Shown: positions 25,063 through 34,415 of the stretch, piece by piece
Numbering within the stretch: the first letter of the stretch is position 1
Layout of the letters: every line of letters begins with the position of its first letter
Source of the DNA: Streptomyces goshikiensis
GTDB lineage: Bacteria > Actinomycetota > Actinomycetes > Streptomycetales > Streptomycetaceae
Reading direction: 5' to 3'
Assembly: GCF_014650555.1 (NCBI RefSeq)
Contig: NZ_BMVE01000006.1
Span: 124,001 to 188,000 of the forward strand
Length of the DNA stretch: 64,000 nt
Translations under genes and position numbers: made by a program
The notes under the pieces: model-generated
What the model was told of the DNA's origin: nothing
The model's database searches: none
The model's input: only the letters and a program-made list of their open reading frames with translations

Positions 25063-26196
25063 ATGAGTGACACCAGGGACGCCGGTCGGGACGCGGGCGA
25101 CGAGGGGCCGGCGGGACAGGCCCACCCGGTCCGGGGAACCGCCCGCGGCCGCGCTCCGGTGCCGCTGTCCGTGCTGGACCTCGTCACCGTCGGCGCCGGC
25201 AGCACCGCCCACGCCGCCCTGCGCACCAGCGTCGAGATCGCCCGGCTCGCCGAGTCCCGGGGCTACACGCGCCACTGGGTCGCCGAACACCACTCCATGC
25301 CCGGGGTGGCCAGCTCCTCCCCGGCCGTGATCCTGGCCCACCTCGCCGCCCACACCTCCCGCATCCGGCTCGGCTCGGGCGGGGTCATGCTGCCCAACCA
25401 CGCCCCGCTCGCCATCGCCGAGCAGTTCGGCACCCTGGAGGCCCTGGCCCCGGGCCGGATCGACCTCGGGCTCGGCCGCGCACCCGGCACCGACGGGCGC
25501 ACCGCCGCCGCGCTGCGCGGGCCCGGGCGCCTGGACGAGGCCGCGGAGGAGTTCCCGCGCCGGCTCTCGGAGCTCACCCGCTTCCTCGACGACGACTTCC
25601 CCGACGGGCACCCGTACTCCCGCGTGCACGCCATACCCGGGCCCGCGCAGGGCCTCACCGGGCGGCCGCCGCTGTGGCTGCTCGGCTCCTCCGGGTACAG
25701 CGCCCGGCTGGCCGGCGAGCTCGGCCTGCCCTTCGCGTACGCCCACCACTTCTCGCCGGCCGGGACGCTGCCCGCGCTCGACCTCTACCGGCAGTCCTTC
25801 CGGCCCTCGGCCGCCCTGGACGCCCCGTACGCGGTGATCGGGGTCGCCGCGCTCGCGGCCGACACCGAGGCGGAGGCCCGCGCCCAGGCCCGGGCGGGCG
25901 CGCTGTCGGCGCTCCTGGTGCGCACCGGCCGGCCGCGCCTGGTCCCGACGCCCGAGGAGGCGGCGGCGTACGCGTTCTCCCCGGCGGAGCGGGAGTTCAC
26001 CGAGGGCTGGCTCGCGCACATCCCCCACGGCACCGCCGAGGAGGTCCGCGGCCGGCTCGACGAGCTGGCGAAGCTGACGGGAGCCGACGAGCTGATGCTC
26101 ACCGCCGGCGCGCACGCAGGGGCCGCCCGGGTGCGCTCGTACGAGCTCATCGCAGATGCGTACGGGATGACGGAACTCCCGGCCGGGCGCGGCTGA
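25063..26196 (+). CDS. LLM-class flavin-dependent oxidoreductase
   Basis: 377 residues of the bacterial luciferase-like superfamily, in the MsnO8/YhbW-like group that starts PLSVLDLVTVGAGST. Conserved segments include GYTRHWVAEHHSMPGVASSSP and RIRLGSGGVMLPNHAPLAIAEQFGTLEALAPGRIDLGLGRAPGTD. Members use reduced FMN (or F420) to oxidise small organic molecules. The ATG at 25063 follows GGGAG. The divergent IclR gene suggests induction by a metabolite. The substrate is not assignable. Confidence 0.85.
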   Translation: MSDTRDAGRDAGDEGPAGQAHPVRGTARGRAPVPLSVLDLVTVGAGSTAHAALRTSVEIARLAESRGYTRHWVAEHHSMPGVASSSPAVILAHLAAHTSRIRLGSGGVMLPNHAPLAIAEQFGTLEALAPGRIDLGLGRAPGTDGRTAAALRGPGRLDEAAEEFPRRLSELTRFLDDDFPDGHPYSRVHAIPGPAQGLTGRPPLWLLGSSGYSARLAGELGLPFAYAHHFSPAGTLPALDLYRQSFRPSAALDAPYAVIGVAALAADTEAEARAQARAGALSALLVRTGRPRLVPTPEEAAAYAFSPAEREFTEGWLAHIPHGTAEEVRGRLDELAKLTGADELMLTAGAHAGAARVRSYELIADAYGMTELPAGRG

Positions 26197-26339
26197 TCGA
26201 TTGCGAACGGGGTTTGGCTGGTTTGTTGCCGAAACCTTGCGCGGAGGTGCCTAAAGGCACCCTTAAACCGCTCGTCACCCGGGGTGGCGGGCGGTTTCTG
26301 ATGTGCGCTCATGTCTCTGACGAGGGGATTTGGCGCGGG

Positions 26340-26369
26340 AGTGGTCTAGTCCTTCTTTGGTCCAAACCA
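26340..26369. promoter_or_regulatory. Paired 12-bp chitinase operators (dre-like)
   Basis: TGGTCTAGTCCT (26342-26353) and TGGTCCAAACCA (26358-26369) are two direct 12-bp elements with 16-bp spacing, about 100 bp before the chitinase. Established Streptomyces chitinase promoters carry such repeats (TGGTCCAGACCT type), which overlap DasR binding. Confidence 0.8.
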
Positions 26370-26449
26370 TTGACTCGGGCGCGGGGTGATCGCTATCACT
26401 TCTCCCACCTGACCTCTCGCTTCCCCTCCCACCCCCACGGAGTCAGTTC

Positions 26450-28144
<1,695 letters not shown>

Positions 28145-28170
28145 TCTCCCCCCACCCCGCGCCGAGCGGT

Positions 28171-28211
28171 CCTCCGCCCCGCACCCCGCGTTCCCGGGTG
28201 CGGGGCGGAGG
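28171..28211. terminator. Convergent terminator, chitinase / GGDEF-EAL
   Basis: A perfect 16-bp stem (CCTCCGCCCCGCACCC with its complement) around a 9-base loop, located between the two convergent genes. Confidence 0.85.
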
Positions 28212-28257
28212 TGCGTCAAGCGGAGGTGAGTCCAGGGAAGGCGGCCGGCCGGCCCGG

Positions 28258-30129
28258 TCAGACGAGGGGGTGCGGGGCGGGGCCGTCCTGTTCCGGGGAC
28301 GCCGCGGACGCGGCCTGGCGGCCGATCATGCGGGCGATCACGTCCGGGGCCACCGCGCGGGAGTACAGCCACCCCTGGCCGGTGTCGCAGCCGACCCGCC
28401 GCAGCCGGGCCGCCTGGCCGACGGTCTCCACGCACTCCGCCGTCACCGTCAGCCCCAGCCGGTGCGCGAGCTGGACCAGCGCCTCCACGATGGTCTCGTC
28501 GGCCGGATTCGGGTGCGCGCCGTCGTCGTAACGGAAGCCGCGCACGAACGAGCCGTCCAGCTTCAGCACAGAGACCGGCAGCCGGCTCAGGTAGGCCAGG
28601 TTCGAGTACCCGGTCCCGAAATCGTCGATCGCGATCCGCACGCCCATGTCGCTCAGCGCCTGGAGGGCCTGCAACGGCCGCCCCGCCGAGCCCATCACGG
28701 CCGACTCGGTCAGCTCCAGCTGCAACAGCTGCGGGGCCAGCCCCGTCTCGGCCAGGATCTCCGCGACGTCGCCCACCAGGTCCGAGTCCCACACCTGGCG
28801 CACCGCGACGTTCACGGAGACGAACACCGGGGCGTCGCTGGGCTGCTCGATCTGCCAGCGCCGGGCCTGCCGGCAGGCCGTCCGCAGCACCCAGCGGCCC
28901 AGCTGGACGATGGACCCGTCCTCCTCGGCGATCCCGATGAACCGATTCGGCGTCAGCGTGCCGAACTGCGGGTGGTTCCAGCGCACCAGCGCCTCCACGC
29001 CGCGCACCGCGCCGCTCTCCAGGTCCACCAGCGGCTGGTACTCCAGCGCGAACTCACCGCGCTCCACGGCCGGCCGCAGCGTCGAGCTGAGCGCCTGGCG
29101 CGTCATGCGGTGCGCGTTGCGCTCCGGGTCGAAGAGGGTCCAGCGGGCCTTCCCGTCCGCCTTCGCCCAGTACAGGGTGGTGTCCGCGGCCTGCATCAGC
29201 GCGGTCGCCGAGGTGTCCGCCGAGGCCCGCTCCACCACCCCGATCGACGCGGACACCGACAGCCGCTGCCCGGCCAGGTCGAACGGCTCCTGTACGGCGG
29301 CCAGCGCGCTCCGCGCCAGGTCCGCGAGCTGCTCGGTGCCGGTGGAGTCCTCGACCAGCAGGGCGAACTCGTCCCCGCCGAGCCGCGCCACCAGGTGCCC
29401 GCCGGTGCGCCCGTACCCGGACTGGTCGGCGCACTGGGTCAGCCGGGCCGCCACGGCGGTCAGCAGCCGGTCGCCGACCCGGTGCCCCAGGGTGTCGTTG
29501 ACGGCCTTGAACCCGTCGAGGTCGAGGTAGCACAGCCCGATCCGGCCCGTGCCGCCCTGCTCGTACGAGGAGTGCTCCAGGGCGGCGGAGAGCCGCTCGA
29601 AGAACAGCGTCCGGTTGGGCAGCCGGGTGACCGGGTCGTGCATCTGGAGGTGCCGCAGCCGGGCCTGGAGGTCGCGCCGGTCGCTGATGTCGGCGACCGA
29701 CAGCAGGACTTCGCTCGTGCCCGGCACCGGCCCGAGGGTGACCTCGGTCCACAGCGAGTGCCCGTCGGGGTGCTTGAGCCGCCGCGTGCACCGCAGCCGG
29801 GCCTGCCGGCCGCGCAGCACCTCCTGGTACGCCTGCCAGGTCCGGGCCTCCGCCGCCAGGTCCACCAGGTCGGCGGCGTGCTGCTCGACGAGCGCGTGCG
29901 GCTCGGTGCCGAGCAGGGCGGCGAGGGCGTCGTTGGCGGCGACGACGTGGCCGCCCCGGTCGACGACGGCCATCGCGAGGTGGGCCGCGTTGAAGGCGGC
30001 CCGGTAGTCGCGCCGTTCGGACTCCGCCCGGGACGAAGGTGCCGTCGCCGGCACCGCGGGGTGACGCTCCGTAGTGGCCGATCGGATGCTGTCGGCCGCC
30101 GAACCGGTTCCCTCTGAGGTTCCGCTCAC
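28258..30129 (-). CDS. PAS-GGDEF-EAL cyclic-di-GMP enzyme
   Basis: About 623 residues from the GTG at 30129 (GGGAG upstream). A PAS domain (about 50-165) is followed by GGDEF (motif ARLGGDEFALL near residue 250) and EAL (motif GVEALVRWNHP near 380). The EAL metal and substrate residues look intact: LELTES, AIDDFGTGYSNL, LKLDGSFVRG, TAECVET and a terminal GQGWLYS. Both synthesis and hydrolysis of c-di-GMP are therefore plausible. No membrane segment is seen in this reading. In Streptomyces c-di-GMP controls BldD and development; orn, encoded at 51.4 kb, completes pGpG breakdown. Confidence 0.9.
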   Translation of the reverse strand: MSGTSEGTGSAADSIRSATTERHPAVPATAPSSRAESERRDYRAAFNAAHLAMAVVDRGGHVVAANDALAALLGTEPHALVEQHAADLVDLAAEARTWQAYQEVLRGRQARLRCTRRLKHPDGHSLWTEVTLGPVPGTSEVLLSVADISDRRDLQARLRHLQMHDPVTRLPNRTLFFERLSAALEHSSYEQGGTGRIGLCYLDLDGFKAVNDTLGHRVGDRLLTAVAARLTQCADQSGYGRTGGHLVARLGGDEFALLVEDSTGTEQLADLARSALAAVQEPFDLAGQRLSVSASIGVVERASADTSATALMQAADTTLYWAKADGKARWTLFDPERNAHRMTRQALSSTLRPAVERGEFALEYQPLVDLESGAVRGVEALVRWNHPQFGTLTPNRFIGIAEEDGSIVQLGRWVLRTACRQARRWQIEQPSDAPVFVSVNVAVRQVWDSDLVGDVAEILAETGLAPQLLQLELTESAVMGSAGRPLQALQALSDMGVRIAIDDFGTGYSNLAYLSRLPVSVLKLDGSFVRGFRYDDGAHPNPADETIVEALVQLAHRLGLTVTAECVETVGQAARLRRVGCDTGQGWLYSRAVAPDVIARMIGRQAASAASPEQDGPAPHPLV

Positions 30130-30483
30130 CGTTGGCTCCCGCAGTGCTCGTGAGTGTCCGTGCAGGAAAGTGTGCCGATCATAGAGGCACCGGACGGCCC
30201 TATCCAGCGGCGTCGCCGCGCGGGGCGCGGCACTTCGCCGCGATGACGTCTCGGCGGCCCGCCGGCGGGCGATCGTTTCTGCGCGGCTGTGAGCACCCGT
30301 GGACCTCGTCTGATCTCGCCTGATCTCGTGTGATCGGTCGTGACGTTCTGTAGGTGCCGCGTGAATCCCGGGGGTCACCGACTTGCCGTATCGCTCACTC
30401 GTGTGGGGCAGCGGAACAGGGCATTAATCAGACAATCGCCTCAAGGTGGCTAGAAAGGTACCAATCCACCACCGGAGGTCGAT
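30130..30483. other. Divergent intergenic region with a 10-bp repeat
   Basis: 354 bases between the GGDEF-EAL and M6 protease genes. TGATCTCGCC, TGATCTCGTG and TGATCGGTCG follow directly at 30311-30340, a three-fold 10-bp (one helical turn) repeat. The protease ribosome site GGAGG is at 30474-30478. No other gene is visible. Confidence 0.6.
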
Positions 30484-31719
30484 GTGCCGCGACAGCAGAC
30501 ACCCGGGGGAGTGGACCGCTCCCGCCTGCGAAGCGCGGCGGCGGGGTTGACGTCCCTGGCGGCCCTCGCCGCGATGTCGCTCGTCGCGGGACCCGCGGTG
30601 GCCGTCCCCGGGTCCGGACCCTGCGCGCTGAGCCGCACCAGCGCGCACCACTCGCTGGGCCTGGACACCTGGAACGCCGCCTACCCCAAGCCCGAACGCA
30701 CCCTCAACGCCGTCATGGTGTTCCTGTCCTTCCCCGACCACCGGACCACCCTCACGCCCGGGGAGCTGACCCGCGACTACTTCCCCGCCACCAGCAACTT
30801 CTTCGAGCGGGCCTCCTACGGGCGGTTCCGGCTGGTCCCGCACCCGCAGGAGCACTGGATCCGGATGCCCAAGCCGTCGGCCGCGTACGGGATACAGCGC
30901 GACTGGGCCCCCGAGAAGCGGGCGGCCTACCTCCGGGACGCCGTCGCGAGCGCCGACCCGGAGGTGGACTTCAGCAAGTACGACGTCGTGTACTTCGTCG
31001 CCGACCCGGACGCGCCCGGGGTGGACTCCGACGCCACGAAGGTCGTCAACTTCGACCGGCCCCTCGTCGCCGACGGAACCGAGCTGCGGCGGATCGTCAC
31101 CGTCTTCGAGCAGCACCCGCCGGACCGGAACGTACTGGCGCACGAGACGGGGCACGTCTTCGACCTGCCCGACCTCTACCACCGGCCCAGCGACGGCAAG
31201 GGCGACTGGGACACCTACGTCGGAGACTGGGACGTCATGGGGAGCCAGTTCGGGATGTCCCCGGACCTGTTCGCCTGGCACAAGTGGAAGCTGGGCTGGC
31301 TGGACGCCTCGCAGGTGGACTGCGTGCAGTCGGGCTCCTCGCTGCACACCCTCCAGCCGCTCGCCGAGGCCCCGCCGCCCGGCGGCACCGGCGGGACCCG
31401 GCTCGCGGTGGTCCGTACCGGCGCCGGGAGCGCGATCGCCATCGAGGCGCGGGGCTCCGCCGGCAACGACGGGGACACCTGTACGGAGGGGGTCCTCGTC
31501 TACCGGGTCCGCAACGGGGCGGCCTCCGGCGGCGGCCCGATCGAGGTGCTGGACGCGCATCCGAACTCCGAGGCCTGCTGGGACCGTTCGGTGTACCCGC
31601 CGCTGGCGGACGCGCCGCTGGAGGTGGGGGAGACGTTCACGGTGCCGGGCGAGCGGATCACCATCGAGGTGGCCGACCGGACCCAGTCCGGCGCGTACAC
31701 GGTCAAGATCACGACCTAG
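30484..31719 (+). CDS. Secreted M6-family metalloprotease
   Basis: 411 residues, GTG start after GGAGG. The signal peptide ends about residue 41 (SLVAGPAVAVPGSG). The zinc motif HETGHVFDLPDLY (first His about residue 220) fits the M6/immune-inhibitor-A family, with a downstream Met-turn-like WDVMGSQFGMS. The C-terminal part is a beta-rich domain with two cysteines. The protein likely degrades extracellular protein. It lacks the long propeptide and PKD modules of larger M6 enzymes and ends in TVKITT. Confidence 0.85.
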   Translation: MPRQQTPGGVDRSRLRSAAAGLTSLAALAAMSLVAGPAVAVPGSGPCALSRTSAHHSLGLDTWNAAYPKPERTLNAVMVFLSFPDHRTTLTPGELTRDYFPATSNFFERASYGRFRLVPHPQEHWIRMPKPSAAYGIQRDWAPEKRAAYLRDAVASADPEVDFSKYDVVYFVADPDAPGVDSDATKVVNFDRPLVADGTELRRIVTVFEQHPPDRNVLAHETGHVFDLPDLYHRPSDGKGDWDTYVGDWDVMGSQFGMSPDLFAWHKWKLGWLDASQVDCVQSGSSLHTLQPLAEAPPPGGTGGTRLAVVRTGAGSAIAIEARGSAGNDGDTCTEGVLVYRVRNGAASGGGPIEVLDAHPNSEACWDRSVYPPLADAPLEVGETFTVPGERITIEVADRTQSGAYTVKITT

Positions 31720-31772
31720 AGGTCCGGCCAGTCGTCCGGCGGTCGCCTGGTGGCGCCGGCCGCCGGCGCAAC

Positions 31773-31810
31773 GAAGAAGCCCCCGCAGCTTTCGCTGCGG
31801 GGGCTTCTTC
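31773..31810 (-). terminator. Terminator of tRNA-Lys copy 3
   Basis: A perfect 17-bp stem (GAAGAAGCCCCCGCAGC and complement) with a 4-base loop, clearly homologous to the hairpin after copy 1. It also closes the M6 protease transcript from the other side. Confidence 0.9.
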
Positions 31811-31816
31811 CGTCTG

Positions 31817-31890
31817 TGCGCCGCCAGGGACTCGAACCCCGGACCCGCTGATTAAGAGTCAGCTGCTCTAACCAACTGAGCTAGCGGCGC
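31817..31890 (-). tRNA. tRNA-Lys (CUU anticodon), copy 3
   Basis: 74 nt identical to copies 1 and 2, on the minus strand. It shares with copy 1 the downstream hairpin, the TCTG spacer and the upstream GTCAGCAA, so these two are a longer duplication. Confidence 0.97.
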
Positions 31891-31914
31891 TTGCTGACGA
31901 GGAAGACATTAGCA

Positions 31915-32460
31915 TCAGGACCGGCGGAAGGAAAAATCGATATCCGCAGCTCGGGCGGCGCGCACGAACGCCCAGAGCAGCGCCTCCGGGCCCGGCAGCC
32001 ACGGCGTCCGGCTGTCGGGCGCCACCAGCCAGCGGGACGGGCCGGGGCCCGCCGCCAGGGGTGGGACGGTGACGGCGTCGCCGGCTCCGTGACAGAGCGG
32101 GGCCGCGACCGGAGACGCCCACTCCTCCCACGCCAGCAGGGCGGGCAGCCGGTGTGCCACGCCGGGGGCGGCGAAGAGCAGCAGCCGGCCGCGGTGCACG
32201 GCGGCCGGACCGGAACCGGGCCCCTCGGACCAGAGCAGGTCGAGCATCCGGCGGCCGAGCACGAGCGGGACGTTGACGACGTCGAAGGCGGTCCCGCAGG
32301 GCAGGGCGGCGGCCGCGGCGGGCCGGGCCTGCCACAGCGCGAGGGTGGTGCGCGGGTGGGCGGAGGCGGAGGCGAGCCACGCGGCGCCGGACGGGGTGAC
32401 GTCCGTCGCGGGGGCACTGGGCCGGACGTCGAGGGCGGGGCAGCCGGTCAAGGTCGTCAT
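31915..32460 (-). CDS. Primase/polymerase-like protein, probably degenerate
   Basis: 181 residues from ATG 32460, or 212 from the in-frame ATG at 32553. Both starts are preceded by ACATCTGGCAT, and neither has a good ribosome site. The sequence (GAAWLASASAHPRTTLALW, then PCGTAFDVVNVPLVLGRRMLD, CHGAGDAVTVPPL and a SRWLVAPDSRTPWLPGPEALLWAFVRAAR tail) resembles small streptomycete proteins annotated as bifunctional DNA primase/polymerase N-terminal domain. The DxD active-site pattern of true prim-pols is not evident (FDVVNVP), so enzymatic activity is doubtful. It ends 24 bp before tRNA-Lys copy 3 on the same strand. Confidence 0.6.
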   Translation of the reverse strand: MTTLTGCPALDVRPSAPATDVTPSGAAWLASASAHPRTTLALWQARPAAAAALPCGTAFDVVNVPLVLGRRMLDLLWSEGPGSGPAAVHRGRLLLFAAPGVAHRLPALLAWEEWASPVAAPLCHGAGDAVTVPPLAAGPGPSRWLVAPDSRTPWLPGPEALLWAFVRAARAADIDFSFRRS

Positions 32461-32564
32461 ATGCCAGATGTACCGCCCGTAGCGCAGCGGTTCCTCGGAG
32501 TTACGCAAATCCGGGACGGCGGCCCCCGGGGTGGAGTATGTTGCGCGCCGCATATGCCAGATGT
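32458..32564. repeat. Direct repeat CATATGCCAGATGT spaced by 93 bp
   Basis: The 14-mer occurs at 32458-32471 and 32551-32564. The 93-bp offset is a multiple of three, and each copy contains one of the two candidate start codons (minus strand ATG) of the primase-like gene. Confidence 0.8.
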
Positions 32565-32639
32565 GTCACGCGTCACGTACTCCGCAGGGCCGCCGAGCCG
32601 CCGGGGCCGCCGAGTCGCAGGGCCGCCGGGCCGTCCGGC

Positions 32640-32987
32640 TTACGGCGCCTCGGGGGACGGGCCGCGCTGCAGGTCCTCGCCGAACTCGATCATCCGGCGC
32701 GCGTAGTCCTCGGTCCACTCCGCGCGCGCGGCGATCACGGCGGGCGGGAGCCGGTCGAACCGCCGCGGATCCGCCAGCTGGGCCGCCGCCACCGCCTGGA
32801 ACTCCACGGCCCGGTCCTCCGCGGCGCGGAACGCCAGCGCCAGCTCCGTCGCGCGCGCCAGCAGCTCCGCCGGGTCCTCGATCGACTCCAGGTCGAAGAA
32901 GTGCTCCGGATCCTGGGCGGCCTCCGAGGGCTCGAAGAGCAGCGGCGCGGGCCGCATCCTCCGCTCGGTCCGCTCGGGCTCTGCCAT
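32640..32987 (-). CDS. Small acidic protein of unknown function
   Basis: 115 residues from the ATG at 32987, with AGGAGG 8 bases upstream. It is acidic and mainly helical (DPEHFFDLESIEDPAELLARATELALAFRAAEDRAVEFQAVAAAQ), with no signal peptide or membrane segment and no motif I recognise. It lies 96 bp after the helicase gene on the same strand and could be the last gene of that series. Confidence 0.6.
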   Translation of the reverse strand: MAEPERTERRMRPAPLLFEPSEAAQDPEHFFDLESIEDPAELLARATELALAFRAAEDRAVEFQAVAAAQLADPRRFDRLPPAVIAARAEWTEDYARRMIEFGEDLQRGPSPEAP

Positions 32988-33083
32988 GCGTGTCCTCCTG
33001 CTGGTACGGATTCGGGCCACCGTCCATTGTCCAACGCCGCGCAAGGGCACGGCAGGGCGCCCGCGGGGGCGCGTGCGCCCCGC

Positions 33084-34415
33084 CTACGGCTTCCAGCGCA
33101 CCCGGTGTTCCGCCAGGTGGGCGAGGACCGAGTGGTTGGCCTCCCAGCCGTCCGGGAACTTCACCGTGACGCCCAGCTGCACCGGCTCCGTCGACGGGTG
33201 GTCGTCCAGCAGCTCCGCTATGCCCGCCCGGGCCACCACCACGCAGGCGTGCCGGTGCCGGGAGGCCAGGACGCACAGCCGGCCCGTCTCCAGGTGGAAC
33301 GCCGTCGCGTCGGGGCGGCCCGACAGCGGGTGCAGCACCACCGTGAGGTCGTACTCGCGCCCCTGGAGCCGGTTCGCGGTGTCCACCGTGACCCCGGTGA
33401 CGCCCAGCGCGGCCAGCGCCGCGCGGACCGCGGCCGCCTGGTCGCGGTGGGCGGTGCCGACGGCGATCCGGCCCGCCGTCAGCGGGGCCGGGCCCTCGCT
33501 CTGCTCGTCCCGGGTCACCGCCCCGCGGTCCAGCGCGCGCCGCACCACCAGCGCCACCGCCCGTACCGCCTCCGGATCGGTGCGCGGGGTGTGCCGGGCG
33601 GGCAGCTCCAGCAGGCCCCAGCCCGACTCCGCGGCCTCGTCCAGCACCCGGTCCGGGCCCGAGCCGTCGCCCGCGACCCCGTACGACAGCCGCCGCTCGC
33701 CCGGGCCCGTACCGCTGCGGAACTGCGTGTACGGGTAGAACGCCCGCGAGACCAGCGGCGCCGCCGAGGCCGGGAGCCGCCAGGACACCGGCAGCCGGTG
33801 CTGCGGCAGCCGGGGGTTGTGCGCCAGCAGCGTGGACACCGCAGAGGCGGACGGGTCGTAGGACAGCCCCGCCCACTGCTCCGCTCCGACCACGCTGAAC
33901 GGGTCGAGCTGTCCCGGGTCGCCCACGAACAGCGCCCGGTCGAACAGCCCGGCCACCGCCAGCAGCGCGTCCGAGCGCATCTGGTACGCCTCGTCCACGA
34001 TGGCGTGCTCCCACCGCTCCACGTCCTTGACGTAGGCCCACTTCGCCGCGGTGGAAATGGTGACCGGCAGCTCCGCGAGGTCCGCCGGCTTCGCCGACAG
34101 GGTGACCGAGGGCAGCTCGCGCAGCGCCGGGTCGTAGGCGTCGCCGTCGCTGCTGTGCAGCCGGCCCACCTTCAGCTCCGGGTCCTTGTCGGCGAGGCGC
34201 AGCACCAGGTCGTCGACCTGGGCGTTGGTCTGCGCCACCACCATCAGGCGGCGCCCCGCGGCGGCCAGTTCCCGGGCCGCCCGGACGACGAGCGTGGACT
34301 TGCCGGCCCCGGGCGGGGAGTCGACGACGACGCCCCGCTCGGTGCCGTGCAGGGTGTCGTGCAGGATCGCGGCGGTCGCCCGGGCCGCCTCGGCCCCCGG
34401 GTCGAAGGAGGTCAC
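33084..34415 (-). CDS. Compact UPF1/Dna2-like SF1 helicase
   Basis: 443 residues, GTG start at 34415 overlapping the upstream stop by 4 bases. All SF1B motifs can be read: I DSPPGAGKST (about 32-41), Ia VVAQTNAQVDDL, II AIVDEAYQM (DEAxQ form of UPF1/Dna2/SMUBP), III LFVGDPGQLDPF, IV LPVSWRLP, V VTVDTANRLQGREYDLTVV and VI RLCVLASRHRHACVVV. Motif VI has SRHRH where the family usually has TRAR, with the arginine finger probably kept. No extra nuclease domain is fused; an Fe-S nuclease is encoded two genes upstream. Likely an ATP-driven 5'-3' DNA or RNA translocase. Confidence 0.85.
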   Translation of the reverse strand: MTSFDPGAEAARATAAILHDTLHGTERGVVVDSPPGAGKSTLVVRAARELAAAGRRLMVVAQTNAQVDDLVLRLADKDPELKVGRLHSSDGDAYDPALRELPSVTLSAKPADLAELPVTISTAAKWAYVKDVERWEHAIVDEAYQMRSDALLAVAGLFDRALFVGDPGQLDPFSVVGAEQWAGLSYDPSASAVSTLLAHNPRLPQHRLPVSWRLPASAAPLVSRAFYPYTQFRSGTGPGERRLSYGVAGDGSGPDRVLDEAAESGWGLLELPARHTPRTDPEAVRAVALVVRRALDRGAVTRDEQSEGPAPLTAGRIAVGTAHRDQAAAVRAALAALGVTGVTVDTANRLQGREYDLTVVLHPLSGRPDATAFHLETGRLCVLASRHRHACVVVARAGIAELLDDHPSTEPVQLGVTVKFPDGWEANHSVLAHLAEHRVRWKP

